A DNA stretch of 64,000 nucleotides from Scylla paramamosain (lineage: Eukaryota > Arthropoda > Malacostraca > Decapoda > Portunidae), in contig NC_087190.1 of NCBI RefSeq assembly GCF_035594125.1, positions 6,813,962-6,877,961 of the forward strand. The letters are read 5' to 3'. The notes under the pieces were generated by a model. That model did no database searches. It saw only the letters and a program-made list of their open reading frames with translations, and had not been told where the DNA came from. Positions 25,854 to 39,740 of this stretch are shown piece by piece (within the stretch, counting starts at the first letter, position 1; every line of letters starts with the position of its first letter). The position numbers and the translations under genes were made by a program.

Positions 25854-25860
25854 TGCGAAG

Positions 25861-28800
25861 GTGTTGAGCTTGTTACATAGAAAAACGCAAAAATGCATGC
25901 AAAGTTCTCTATATGGGAAAACGAAAAGATAATGAGATAAACGTGTTTTTTTTTTTATCTCTTTATGTACCAAAAACGCAAAAACAATTTAATAACTCTA
26001 TTTGGAGAAAAAGAACATTATAAAAACATGTGTTTTGAGTGTTTATCATATTGTTAGATAACCAAATGCCAAAATGCATACAAAACAATCCATATTGGGA
26101 AAAGAAACGACATTTGCCGAAACGTGTCTTCAGTGTTTATGAGCGTGATAGGAACCAAAATGCTAAAAATAAGGGAAAACACACTATATGTGAAAACAAA
26201 ACAACATCATCAAAATCGTGTCTTTCAACTGTTTTTGCGCTACTTACGAACCAGAACGCTAAAACGCATGGAAAATACATTTTACAAGAAAAAAAATTAC
26301 CTACTAAAACAAATATTTTGAGTGTTTACAGCTTCTTACATACAAGAACGCCATGTACCTTATATGGAAAAAAAAGGACATTGCTACAAACTTGTATTAT
26401 AAGTGTTTTTGAGCTTACGTACCAAAATGCTAAAACGCATAAAAAGCACGGTATATGTAGAAAAGATCATTACCAAAAAAAAAGCGTATTTTAAGTGTAT
26501 TTGACATTGTTAGGTGCCAAAAGGCCAAAATGCATGCAAAGCACCCGATATGGGGAAAGAAAACATTTCCAGAAATATGTTTTTGAGTGTTTATGATCGT
26601 GATTGGTGCCAAAACGTTAAAAAGCATGAAAGACACCCTCTATGTAAAAATAAAATAACGTTACGGAAAATGTCTTTTTAGTCTCTGCACTAATTATTTA
26701 CAAACACGCAAAAACGCATGCAAAACGCTATTTATGAATAAAACAATAATATTAAAAGGAAAAAAAAAGTGTTTTGAGTTTTTTAAGCTTAAGCAAAAAA
26801 AAAAAAAAAACACACACACAAAAATCCATGGAAAGAACCTATTTGGAGAAACGAAAAACATTAAGAGAAACGTGTATTACGATTGTTTTTGAGCTTCTTA
26901 GGTACCAAAATGATAAAAGATATAAATAACACTCTATATAGAGAAACAGAACAACGTATTTTGAGTTTTTCACCTTGTTAGGTACCCAAAGCCCAAAATG
27001 TATGCAGAGTCCCCTCTAAAGTAAAACGAAATGACATTTCCAGAAACATGTCTTTTTAGTATTTATGAGCGTGCCGGGCACCAAAGCGCTAAGAAGCATG
27101 GAAAGCTCCATATATGGGAAAACAAAACAACATTGCCAAAAGCGTCTCTATTCAGTGTTTTCAGCTACTTATCTACCAAAATCCTAAAACGCTTACAAAA
27201 ATCACTTTAAGGAGAAAACATTACAAATTTACCCCAAAAATTTATTTATTCTTTTTACGTTTTTAAGCGTGTTACATAGATAAACGCCAAAATACATTAA
27301 AAGTACCCTACATTGCGAAAGAAGACATTGCGTAAAACGGGTATTAAGAGTGTTTTTGAGCTTCTTAGGAAATAAAACGCTTAAACGCGAGAATAGCACT
27401 TGATATTTAGAAACAGAACAACATAATAAAAGACGTGTTTTTTTAGTGTATTTCACATGGTTAGGTAACAAAACGCCAAAAATCATCCTATATGGAGAAA
27501 GGGTATGAGATTTCCAGAAACGTGTCCTTTTAGTAATTATGAACGTGCTAAGCACCAAGACGATAAAAAGCATGGAAAACACCTTCTTTTATGGGAAAAA
27601 ACGAAAGATATTGACTAAAAACGTCTCTTTTTAGTGCTTGAAGATACTTGCCAAAACGCTAAAACGGACATAAAAATCTCTTTATGGAGAAACAGTATAA
27701 GTTTACCAAAAACGTGAATTTTTAAGCTTTTCATGTAGAAAAACGTCAAAATCCATGCAAAATACCTTATATGAGGAAACGAAAAGACTTTACAAGAAAC
27801 TATATTTTGAGTGTTTTTGAGGTTTTTAGATACCAAAACGACAAAACGCATGAATAGCACTCTACAAGCAGAAACAGAACAACATTAGCAAAAACGTGTA
27901 TTTTGATTTTTTTTTTTACATTGTTAAATATCAAAAAGGCGAAGTGCATGCATAGCCCCTTCTATTAGGGAACGAAATTATATTACAAGAAATGCATTTT
28001 TTTTTCTTAAGTAGTTTGGCACCACAACGCTAAAAAGAATGGAGAGCACCATATATTGTACTAGAAAACAATATAAAAAAAAACGTCGGATTTCAGTGTT
28101 TTGAGCTACTTATCTAACAAAACGCTAAAACGCATGCGAAACACCCATTATAGAGAAATATAACAACATTACCAAAAACAAGTATTTTGAGTGTTTTGAG
28201 CATGTTACGTAGAAAAAAAAACCGTTAAAATACATACAAAACACCCAATATGGACAAATGAAAAAAATAAAAAATACGAGAAACGTGTATTGAGTGTTTT
28301 AAGCTTCTTGGTTACAAACGCTAAAACGCATGAATAGCATTCTATTTGGAAAAAAAAAAAAAAAAGTACATTACAAAAACGTGTATCTTGAGTGTATTTC
28401 ATATTGTTGGGTAATAAAACGAGAAAATACATACAAAGTACCATATATAAGGAAAGGAAACGAGTTTTCCAGAAACGTGTTCTTTGAGTGTTTATGAGGG
28501 ATAACTTTACCAAAATACGTCTTCGTTCATGTTTTGTTTTTTTTCTTTTTCGAGGCTAGGTACATACCAAAACACTGAAACGCATACAAAAAAAAAAAAA
28601 AAAAAAGGAGAAACAGTATAACTTTACGGAAAAACATGTATTTTGAGCTTGTAATTTAACAAATGCCAAAATGCATTAAAAGTACTCTATATGGGGAAAC
28701 TAATAAGCATTACGAGAAACGTGTATTATGAGAGTTTTTCAGATTATTAGGTAGCAAAACAGCTTAAAGGCATGAATAGCTCTCTATATCAAGAAATAAA

Positions 28801-30340
28801 TTATCATTATCGAACACGTGTATTTTTAGTGTATTTTACATTGTTCGGTATGAAAATGTCAAAATCAATGATAAACAACCTATATGAGGAAAACAAAATG
28901 ACATTTCCAGAAATAAAGTGTCTCTTGAATGTCTATGAATGTTTAAGGCACCAAATCGCTAAAAAACATGGAAAGCACCCTTTATGGGAAAACAAAACAT
29001 TGTCATAAATGTTTCTTTTTATTGTTTTTGAGCTTACTTACCGAGACGTTAAGATCCATACAAAACACATTTTATTGAGAGACAGAATAACTTTAATTTT
29101 GAGTGTTTTTGAGCTTGTTACGTACAAAAACGTTAAGATGCCTGGAAAATAAAACCATATGGGGAAGCGAAGGGACATTTCGAAAAATGTTTATTATGAT
29201 ATTTTTTTGAGGTTTTTAGGTACCAAAATCCTAAAATGCGTGAAAAGTATTTGATAAGAAACATTACCAAAGAGGTGTATTTTCTGTTTTTTTTGTTTTT
29301 TTTTTTAGCTTATTACTTACAAGGACGCCAAAATGCATGGAAAGCACCCTAAATGAGGAAATGAAAGGATATTATGAGAAACGTGTATTATGAGTGTTTT
29401 TGTTTTTTTATTACTTACCAAATTGCTAAAACGCGTGATTAACATTTTTTTTTTTTTGAGAAATATATCACACATTACCAAAAACGGATTTTTCAGTGTT
29501 TTTGCCTTGATAGGTATTGAAAAGTCACTCCATATGAACAAACAAAACGATATTGCAAGCAACGTGTCTTTTCAGTTTTTTTGTGCATGTTAGATACCAA
29601 AACAGTAAAAAGCATGGAACTCTATGTGGTAATAGAAAAAAAAAAAAACCTACCAAAATGTGTCTTTTGAGTGTATTTTATTTTTTTATGTACTAAAACG
29701 CTAAAACATATGCAAAACTCCCTTTATGTAGGAACAGAGTAACACTGACAGATACGTGTATTTTGAGGGCTTTTTTTTTTTTTTTTTGAGCTTCTTACAT
29801 ATAAAAGCAGAAAATTAATTGAAAGTACCCTATATTGCGAAACGAAAGGACATAACGAGAAACGTGTATTATGAGTGTTTTTGAGCTCCTAAAGAAAGAA
29901 AACGAAAAAACACCTTAATAACACTCTACATAAAGAAACTTAACAAAATTACTAAAAAGTGTATTTTAAGTGTTTTTCATATTGACTGGTACCAAAACAA
30001 AACAAAAAAAATCATACATGGAACACAATTTGAAGAAAAGGAAACATTTCCTAAAACGTAACTTTTTAGTGCTTATGAGCGTGTTAGGCACCAAAACGTT
30101 AAAAATCATGGAAAGCACCCAATGGGGTATAACAAACAACAGTACCAAAAAATTGTCTTTTTCAGTGTTTTTGAGCTACTTGCGAAAGAAAACCATTCAA
30201 CGTATGTAAAACACCTTAAAAAAAGAGAAAAAGAACATTATGTTTTCGAAACACGTGTGTTTCGAATGTTTTGGGGATTCTTACGTAGAAAATCGCCAAA
30301 ATGCAATAAAAGTACTTAATATGTAGAGATGAAGACATTA
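25861..30340 (-). repeat. 96-bp satellite, reverse, junction of copies 2 and 3
   Basis: Continuous reverse satellite. Up to about 27,480 it is the inverted match of 1-1,590. 27,480-28,198 has no partner in the window, because copy 1 runs off the left edge. From 28,199 it matches 13,303-15,510 directly. AT-rich runs occur at 28,350-28,366 and 28,590-28,607. No coding sequence is seen. Orientation flips at about 30,340 within CATTATGGCTTCCATGG. Confidence 0.87.
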
Positions 30341-32690
30341 TGGCTTCCATGGAATTTGGCGTTTTAGCTTAAAAACAGTCATAATACAAGTTTTGGTGAT
30401 GTTGAGTTATTTCATAAGGGGGGGATATGCATGAATTTTGGCGTTTGGTACCTTAAAAAAAAAAAGAAAAAAAACACTCAAAATAACGTTTTCGTTATTT
30501 ACACCTGCTATTTACACGTTTTAGCGATTTGGTACCTAAAATCCTGGAAAACACTCATAACACCAGTTTATGGTAATATCGTTTTGTTTCCCCATATAGG
30601 GTACTTTGCATGCATTTTTGCGTTTTGGTTCCTTACATCGTCATAAACACTCAAATTACACCTTATTGGTAATGTTATGTTTCTTTATATAGGGTGTTTT
30701 GCATACTTTTTAGCGTTTTTCCAATGCTTTTCCAATGCCATTTCCATTCTTTTTAGTGGTTTGGTGTTGAAGACGCTCATAAACACTTTAAAGAACCGTT
30801 TCTTGAAATATTGTTTCGGTTTTTAATATAATGTGTTCCGCATGCATGTTGGCATTATGGCACCTAACAATGTGAAATACACTCAAAATACACGTTTTAG
30901 GTAGTGTTATTCCGTTTCTCTATATAGAGTGCTGTTCATGCGTTCTAGCGTGTTGTTACCTAAGAAACTAAAAAGAAAAACACTCATAATACACGTTTCT
31001 CGTAATCTTTTCATTACCTCATATAGGGTTCTTTGCATGCATTTTGGCGTTTTTTTTTTTTTTTACATAATCTTAGAAACACTCATAAATACTTGTTTTT
31101 GGTAATGTTGTTCTGTTTATCTATATAAAGTGCTATTCATGCGTTCTAGCGTGTTATTACTTATGAAGCTCAAAAACTCATAATACACGTTTCTTGTAAT
31201 GTTTTTCGTTTCTACATATGGTAATGTTGTTCTGTTTATCTATATAAAGTGCTATTCATGCGTTCTAGCGTGTTATTACTTATGAAGCTCAAAAACTCAT
31301 AATACACGTTTCTTGTAATGTTTTTTGTTTCTACATATAGAGTACTTTGTATGCTTTTTTTGGCATTTTTCTACGTAACAAACTCAAAAACATTCAAAGT
31401 ACCTTTTTCTTATAATATCATTGTTTCTACATAAAAGGTGTTTTGCATGTGTTTTATCATTATGGTACATAAAAAGCTGAAAAACACTCAAAAGATACAT
31501 TTTTTGTAATGTTTTTAATTCCCATACAGGTTGCTTTCCATGCTTTCCAGTGTTTTAGTTCCTTTTGTTTTGTGTTTTGTACATTCATAAGCATTATAAA
31601 GGCACGTTTCTGGAAATCTCGTTTTCTTTCCCCAGATAGGGTGCTTTGCATGCCTTTTGGCGTTATGATAACTTACACCAAAAACACACGTGATTGATAA
31701 TGTTGTTCTGTTTCTCCACATAGAGTGTTATTCATACATTTTAGCGTTTTGGTACCAAAGAATCTCAAAAACACTCAAAATTCACTTTTCAGGTAATGTC
31801 TTTTTTTATTCTACATATAACGTACTTTGTTTGCATAAACACTCAAAAGACACCGTCTTGGAAATGTCGTTTCTTTTCCAAAAAACACACAAAATACGCG
31901 TTTTCTTGGGTAATGTTATTCTGTTTCTTCATATAGAGTGTTATTAAAGTGTTTTCACGTTATTATATCTAAGAAGCTCAAGAACATTTATAATGCAAGT
32001 TTTTCGTAATGTTTTTTCCTTTCCCCATATATGGTGTCTTCCATGCATATTGGCGTTTTCTGCCTAACAAGCTCAGAACACTTAACATGCTTGTTTTTAG
32101 TAATAGTATTCTTTTCTCCAAGTTTTCCATGCGTTTCAGCGGTTTGGTGCGTAAGAACCTGAAAACACTCAAAAGACACGCTTTTTTTTTAAACTGTTAT
32201 ATAGGGTAATTTCCATGCTTTTAAGCGTTTTAGTTCCTAATACGCATAAAAAATTCAAAAGATATGTTCCTTATAATGACATTTCGTTTTCTCATATAAG
32301 AGACTGCAGTCATTTTTTGCGAGTCGGTATGTAACAGTGTGAAAACAATCAAAATTGCTTTTTTTTTTTTTTTCGTTTTTCCATATAAAGTGTTTCTGAC
32401 GCGTTTTTCTAGTTTTGGTACCTCAAACTCAAAAACACTCATAACACACGTTTTTTTGTAATGTCTTTTCGTTTCACCATATACTGTACAATATAAAGTA
32501 AGGTTTTTCTACATATCAAGCTCAAAAACACTCAAAATACTTGTTTTTTTGTTAAATTTAATATTTTCTCCATAAAGTGTTTTGCATGCGTTTTACCGTT
32601 TTGGTACGTAAGAAGTTCTAAAACACTCAAAATACACGTTTTTCGTAATGTTTTGTATTCCATTTAGGATGACTTCCATGCTTTTTAGCG
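30341..32690 (+). repeat. 96-bp satellite, forward block (copy 3) with a 119-bp tandem duplication
   Basis: Direct match of 15,511-17,700. Private to this copy, a 119-bp piece is duplicated in tandem at 31,101-31,219 and 31,220-31,338. Both start GGTAATGTTGTTCTG and contain the GTGCTATTCATGCGTTCTAG type. The block ends at about 32,690 at the same head-to-head junction found near 10,050 and 17,700. Confidence 0.88.
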
Positions 32691-34944
32691 ATGGAAAACA
32701 CACTATATAAAGAAAGAAAATAACTTTACCAACCGTGTTGAGATACCGTGTGAGATACCAAAACTCCAAAATGCATGTAAAGTACCCTATATGGATAAAC
32801 GAAATGATATTACCAGAAACGTGTCCTATGAAAGTTTTTGAGATTGTTAGGTACCAAGACACTAAAATGTGCGTGTAGCACTCTATATTAAGAAACAGAA
32901 CAACTTTACCAAAAACGTGTATTTTTTGTGTTTTTCACCATATATCGAAATGCCAAAATGTATGTCAAGCACCCTATAAAAAGAAATAGAACAGCATGAC
33001 CAAAAAAAGTGTAATTTTACTGTTTTTAAGTTTATTAGGTACCAACACGTCAAAATGCTTGCAAATTTGGAAACGAAGACAAAATAACATTACCAAATAC
33101 ATTTCTTTTGAGGGTTTTTGAGATTCGTACAAAAACGCTAAAGAGTATGCAAAACACCCTATAAAAAAAAAACATAACATTACCAATAAGGTGTAATTTG
33201 AGTGTTTATGACGATATAAGGAACCAAAACGCAAAAATGCATGCAAAGTACCCTATATGGGGAAACAAAACGATATTACCATAAACTGGTGTTAGGAGTG
33301 TTTTCCAGGATTTTAGGTACCAAACCGCTAAAACGTGTAAATAGCACGTGTAAATAACGAAAACGTTATTTTGAGTGTTTTTTTTTTTTTTTTTTTATCT
33401 TTTTAGGTACCAAACGCAAAAATTCATGAAATCCTCCATTATGAAATAACTCAACATCACCAAAACTTGTATTATGACTGTTTTTAAGCTAAAACGCCAA
33501 ATTCCATGGAAGCCACCCTATAGAGGGAATTCAGACTCTTATGTGCCAATACGGAAAAAAAAAAAAATACATGAAAAACACCGTATATGAAAAAATGAAT
33601 AATATTCCCAAAAACATATAATTTGAGTGTGAGGAACCCAAACACCAAAATTCATACAAAATACCCTATATGAAGAAACGAAAAGATTTTTACTAGAAAC
33701 GTGCTTTGTAAGTGTTTTCCAGCTTCTTAGCTACCAAAACGCTAAAATGTTCTAATAGCACTCTATATGGAGAAACAGAACATTACGATGAATGTGTATG
33801 GTAAGTATTTTTCACCTTGGTAGATTCCAAAACGCCAAAATGCATGCAAAGCACCCTTATGAAGAAACAGAAGAGCATGACCAGAAACGTGTAATTTTGT
33901 CTGTTATTAAGATTGTTAGGTACCAAAAAGCAACAAATGCACGCAAACTATCATATATAAAGAAATGAAACGACATTAATAGAATCGTGTTTTTTTTTGT
34001 GTGTGTTTTTGAGTGTTTTATGCACAAAGACGCTAAAAAACATGGAAAACACCATATATTGGAAAACAAAATAACAGTGCCAAACACATGTCATTTGTTC
34101 TTCTTACATACGAAAACTAATAAAATGCATACAAAACGACCTATATTAAGAAACATAATAACCATACCAAAACGTTTAATTTCATTGTTTTTTTCTTTTA
34201 CAGTGTGAGATACTAAAACGTCGAGATTCATGCAAATTACCATATATGGAGAAACAAAACGATATAACCAGAAACGTGTATTAAAAGTTTTCTTGAGCTT
34301 CTTAGATACAAAAATAAAAAAAACTAAAATGTGTGAATAGCACCTGATATGGAGAAAACGAACAACCTTACCAAAAACATTTATTTTGAATGTTTTTTTT
34401 TTTCGCCATGTTATGTCCTGGATTTTTACGTACCAACACGCAGAAATACTTGCAAAACACCCTATATAAAGATTCATAATAACATTACCAAAATAATGTA
34501 ATTTGAATGTTTTTGAGCGTGTGAGGTACCAAAACGCCAAAATCCACGTAAAGTACGTTATTTGGGGGAAAAGAAACGATATTACCAGAAAGGTGTGTGT
34601 TTTGAGCTAAAACTTTAAAACGCGTGAATAGCACTCTAACTGGAGAAACAGAACATTACCAAAAACGTGTATTTTCATTTTGTTTTGTTTACCTTGTTAG
34701 GTACCTTGTAAGGCATGAAGAAACAGTACACCATGACAAATGTAATTTGACTCTTTTTAAGCTTGTTAGGTACCAAAACGCAAAAATGCATGAAAACCAT
34801 CCTATATATTAAAATGAAACGACATTATTAGAAAAGTAATTTTTCATTGATTTTAAGCGTGTGAAGTACCAAAACATGAAAATACATGGAAAGTACCCGA
34901 TATGAGGAAACGAAAAGGTATTACCAGAAATGTGTATTATCACT
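32691..34944 (-). repeat. 96-bp satellite, reverse, six-monomer family (copy 3)
   Basis: Direct match of 17,701-19,940 and inverted match of 7,798-10,050. It carries the same six monomer types, with small indels mainly in A and T runs. No coding sequence is seen; short ORFs recur in all three copies only because the DNA is duplicated. Confidence 0.88.
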
Positions 34945-36025
34945 CTCTAACACGATTTTTGTCTATTTTCTAACTCGTTTCATTTCAAAACAATAGAAAA
35001 TGTCAATTATTCCTGTCAAACCAAGTTTTTGTGGTTTTTAGAATGATTTTTGCCCCAAAATAGTTAAATTTCACCATTTTTACCTTTTTTTGGAAAGAAA
35101 AAAAATTCAAATGACACCAAAATTAATTTTAAAACTTTTTTTTTCTTCTTGATTTGCTTGAATACAACAAATAACTTTCATGTATGAGCCCCTAAATGTA
35201 GTCTCTCATCATGTTTTTCATTGAAGGATCCCTGATATCTCTGTTCAAAGTTCGTTATATCTTGGTGGAGGGACTCCCCTTGTTCCTCTGAATATGCTCC
35301 CTTATTCTCTTGAAGCTGTCGAGATGACAATCTAGGATATGGACCTTCTAGTACGTTTTCTTTGGCTGGTCACTTGCACACTTTCATCAAGTAAGTCCCA
35401 TTCCTTCAGCCTTGAAATCAAAAGCTCACCATGTGACTTTGTCAAACCAAAATCTCTGATGAGATCACTGAGGTCTCTTTGATTTGGGTGGTAAGGATTC
35501 CTTCCAACTACAACTGTATCTGTGAATTCACAGTCTTCCTTTCTGTTTGGCTCATCTTCTGACTTGCTGCTTTCTTTTGATAGTTGATTTATTTCTGGAG
35601 GATCAGCAGATCAGCACTATGTGGTACTGGTGCAATGGAATGGATAGAATGTCTGGATGAACAGACAGGTGCATTTTTCCCAGATCGGCGTTTGGAAGGA
35701 TCCACCATGCAGAAAAAAGCGGTCACTTGAGTGATCAGTAGGTTCACGCTATATTCTAGGTATAGCAAATTTCATGGTTCTCTTTTCCCCTCTATACCAC
35801 CTTGTAAAAGAACAGCAGTATAAGTTTGTTAAACTTATTTTTATTTTTTCTTAATTTTTTATTGAATATTAATCTTGAAAAAATAACAGCTATTTTGCCT
35901 TCTAATGTTCTCTCACAATGCTCACAAGTAAAATGAGGTGCCCTGGTCTTGTCTTGGTTCACAACTGGCACAGCAAAATATGCTTTGTAAGCTTCACATT
36001 ACCTATGACAACAAAAGAACAATAT
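34945..36025 (-). pseudogene. Degenerate arthropod multicopy gene relic, copy 3 (longest)
   Basis: The minus strand carries the same broken gene as 6,736-7,797. It retains both the N-terminal CEHCERTLEG and CMVDPSKRRSGKN segments and the later PYYPNQ...LGLTKS block. Stops and frame changes are shared with the other copies, so it was already dead before the duplication. The AT-rich tail at 34,960-35,170 is kept. Edges match those of copy 1 at the base level by eye (CTCTCTAACACG on one side, AACAATATCACC on the other). Confidence 0.65.
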
Positions 36026-38711
36026 CACCAGAAACGTGTATTATGGCTTTTTAAAGATTGTTAGTTACCAGTATGCCAAAATGCATGGAAACCACCATAT
36101 ATAGGGAAACGAAACAATACCATAAACGTTTGTTTTCAGTATTTTTGAGCGTTTTATGCACAGAGATGCTAAAAAGTATAGAAAGCACCCAATTTTGGAA
36201 AACAAAATAATATTTCCAAACGATTTCCATTTCATTGTTTTTGAGATTCTTACGTACAAAAACACAAAAATGCATGCAAAACACCCTATATAAAGAAGCA
36301 ATAATTATAACAAAAATGTGTAATTTGAGCATTCATAAAATCATGATGAACCAAAATGCCAGAATTCATGTAAATTATCCCTATTAAAAAACAAAACGAT
36401 ATCACTGGAAACGTTTCTTATAAGTGTTTTTGAACTTCGTTGCTACCAAAACGCTAAAGCCAATCAATATGTAATAGCAGCATAAAATTATTTTTTACTG
36501 TTTCTATTTTGTTAAATAACAAAACGACAAAATGCAGACAAAGCACCTTATATGAAGATATAGAACAAGATCACCAGAAATGTTTATTATGACTGCTTTT
36601 TAAGATTTTTAATTACCAAAACGCCAAATTGCATGATAACTAAACATTACCAAAAGCGTGTCTTTGGAGTGTCTTTTTTTTTTATTTATATACAAAGACG
36701 CTAAAAAAAAAACATAGAAAGCATCCTATATTAAAAAATAAATAACATTACCAGACTGTTTTTCAGATTCCTATGTACCAAAACGCTAAAATGCTTAAAA
36801 AAAAAAAAAACACCGTATATGAAGAAAATATTAAAATCATCAAAGCCATATAATTTGAGGATTTTTGACCGAGTGAAATACCAAAAACGTCAAAATGCAT
36901 GTAAAGTACTCTATATGGGTAAAAAGAAACAAAATTACCAGAAACGTGAATTATTAGTATTTTAAAGCTTCTTAATTACTAAAAATGCTAAAACGTTTTA
37001 ATAGAACTATATGTGGAGAAACAAAATAACATTACCAAAAATGTGTTTATTGTATTTTCACCTTATATGAAGATACAGTATGGCATGATCAAAAACATGT
37101 ATTATAACTGTTTTTAAACTTGTTAGGTAATAAAATACCAAAAAGCATGTAATTTTTTCTATATATGGAAACGAAACGACATTAAGAAAAACGTGTCTTT
37201 TGTGGGTTTTGAAGCGTTTTATGCGCAAAGATACAAAAAGCCATGGAAAACACCATATAATGAAACATAGAATAACATTACTAAACACGTCTCATTTGTG
37301 TGGTTTTGGGCTTATTACGTACTAAAGCGCTAAAACGCATCGAAAATACCCTATATAAAGAAACATAATAACATTACCAAAAATGTGTAATTTGAGTGTT
37401 TTTGACTATGACGCCAAAATGCATGGAAATTACCCAATAGGGGAAACGAAATGATATTACCATAGTACCTAATGAAAGAGCATTACGAGAAACGTGTATT
37501 AAGAGTGCTTTTGAGCTTGTTAGGTACCAAAACACGAAAACGCGTTGAATAGCTCTCTATATGGAAAAAAAAAGAACAGCATTATAAAAAAAACGTGCAT
37601 TTTGAGTGTTTTTATATTGTTAGGTACCAAAACGGTAAAATGCATGCGAAGCACTCTACATAGGGAAATGAAGCGACATTACCAGAAACGTGTCTTTTTA
37701 GTGTTTTTGAGCGATTTATGCACCAAAACGTTAAAATGCATAAGTTCCATATTTTCGATACAAAACAGCATTACCAAAAAGGTGTCTTTTGTGTTTTGAG
37801 CTTCTTACGTACCAAAACGCTAAGATTCATACAATTAAGAAGAAACATTAAGAAGAAACAGAATAACATTACCATTAAGAAGAAACAGAATAACATTACC
37901 AAAAAAGTGTATTTCGAGTGTTTTTGAGCTCGTTAGGTACAGAAACAGCAAAATCCATGCAATGTACCCTATATGGTGAACATAACAATATTACCAGAAA
38001 CGTGTATTATGGATGTTATTGACCCTCTTAAGTAACAAAACGCTCAATAGCTCTCTATACATAGAAAAAGAGCAACACAACCATAAACGTGTGTTATGAG
38101 TGATATTCATAGTATTATGTACGAAAATGCGGATTTTCACGTAAATTATCCGATATTTAATAACGAAAAGACATTAAGAGAAAAGTGTGTTATGAGTGTT
38201 TTTGAGCTTCTTAGTGTCCAAAACGCAAAAACGCTTCAATAGCATTATATATGGAGAAAGGACAACATTACTAAAAATGTGTATTTTGAGTGTTTTGTTT
38301 TCATTGTTAGGTACAAACTGCCAAAATGCATGCAAAGCACCCTATATTGAGAAAAGAAATGATATTTCAAGAAACATGTCTTTGGAGTGTTTATAAGCAT
38401 GTTATGCACCAAAACGGTAAAATGCATGGAAATCACCCTATATGGGAATACCAAACAACATTACACAAAACGTATATTTTGAGTGTTTCTAGCTTCTTAC
38501 GTACTAAAACGCTAAAACGCATAGGAAACACTTTTTATGAAGAAAGAATAACATTACGAAAAACAAGTATTATGAGTATTTTTGAGTTTGTTATGTATAA
38601 AAAACGACAAAATGCATGGAAAGTACCCTATATAGGGTAACGAAAGAACATTACTAAAAATGGGTATTATGAGTGCTTTCGATCGTCTTACGTACCAAAA
38701 CGCTAAGACGC
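36026..38711 (-). repeat. 96-bp satellite, reverse (copy 3)
   Basis: Direct match of 20,546-23,198. At about 37,830-37,900 a short private amplification repeats ATTAAGAAGAAACAGAATAA. The right edge again is ACGCTAAGACGCATCC. Confidence 0.87.
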
Positions 38712-38855
38712 ATCCGTCGATTATTTCACAGAAATAATCGATGGATGCAACGATGGACGACGCCTAAGCATATTAGAAGCCCTCCACATAAAAGAAAATA
38801 ATCTGAAGTTAAACACTCAGTCAGAAGACCTTCAAGCCCTACCAAAACATTAAGA
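38712..38855 (+). pseudogene. Probable Penelope-like C-terminal tail, copy 3
   Basis: The plus strand reads IDYFTEIIDGCNDGRR, then LEALHIKENN, LKLNTQSEDLQALPKH and stop TAA. It is about 48 codons long, with no frameshift. The head is lost. I infer a GIY-YIG endonuclease terminus from the LEALxIK and LNTQ ending, which is usual for Penelope-like retroelements. It lies directly upstream of the promoter-like stretch and the large LINE, in the same orientation. It might instead be the end of another class of element. Confidence 0.5.
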
Positions 38856-38904
38856 AATCAAGAAAGAAAAACGAAGCGGCAACCTCACCGAGCCACGCGA
38901 CAAA

Positions 38905-38975
38905 GCAGCCAATCAGCGGCTCCGCCCATAGTGCGTAGCTCGTTCTGATCCAGTGCGGGCAGCATATAAGGCGCG
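38905..38975 (+). promoter_or_regulatory. Promoter-like cluster: CCAAT, GC box, TATA
   Basis: CCAAT at 38,909-38,913 (within GCAGCCAATCAGCGG), GC-box-like CTCCGCCC at 38,920-38,927, and a TATA-like CATATAAG at 38,963-38,970. Spacing is about 55 bp from CCAAT to TATA, normal for an RNA polymerase II core promoter. GC-rich DNA with a 5'-UTR look follows, leading to the gag-like ORF1. The same block survives in copy 2 up to the TATA word. Activity is inferred only. Confidence 0.45.
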
Positions 38976-39740
38976 CAGAGGGCAGACAACTTCATTGACA
39001 CACACCACCAGACGCCAGGACAACCAGCCCGCCCACCGCTCTCTAGAGAGCAGCCTGGAGACACCCAGACTGCGTAGGCATCAGCTCGCCGATTCGCTCG
39101 CCGCTGAGCTGCTCTGCCTCGCCGCAACAAGTCTCTCCAAGCAGACCCCAAGCTTTCTCTTCGTCTTGGCACCTTAGTGGCCAAGGCGTCGTGACTGTTT
39201 TGGTGTCTTAGAGACACCTGAAGCATCAACCATCCCCGGAACACCGGCACTTTCGCGGCTATGTTCTCGGGACTGGCCAGCTTGCACTGAGACTCCTACA
39301 AGCACCTTTGTGAGGCTGACGATCGTGCCAGTTAGCACTTCAGGGAGACTCCCACCTTGGGAATCTCCCAAGTCCTGTGTACCGGGAACTCCTCTGCTGA
39401 GTTCCGCCCAGGCACCTTCTTCTCCTACTATATTTTTCTCTTTTCGCCCATAGAGTCCCCTGGTGTGTGAAGGTGAACCCCGAGGCTTGCACGAGGGGGG
39501 CCCTTAGAAGGGCTGCCTTAAGCACATTAGTAGGGTAGGGCAAAACTTGGACAGGATAGGATCGAGGCAGGGTGTCTACGACGGCTACTAGTAGCTGGGA
39601 CACTAAACTGCCTCGCTTAGGCAGGCTCCTTCCTGATTCTATCACAGCTGTGTCGTGTGTCGGGCCGTAACCCCCTGTAGGTTCTCTTCTCTCTCTTTCC
39701 TTTTCTACCTTTTTTCTTGATCCAACCACGATATGCCAAG
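38976..39740 (+). other. 5' untranslated region of the copy-3 LINE
   Basis: About 765 bp of GC-richer sequence unlike the satellite on either side. It has no convincing long ORF on the plus strand and includes a pyrimidine-rich end (TTCTCTTCTCTCTCTTTCC) just before ORF1. The ATG-containing readings on both strands lack recognisable domains. I take it as the leader of the LINE because it lies between the TATA-like box and ORF1. Part of it could belong to another element. Confidence 0.45.
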
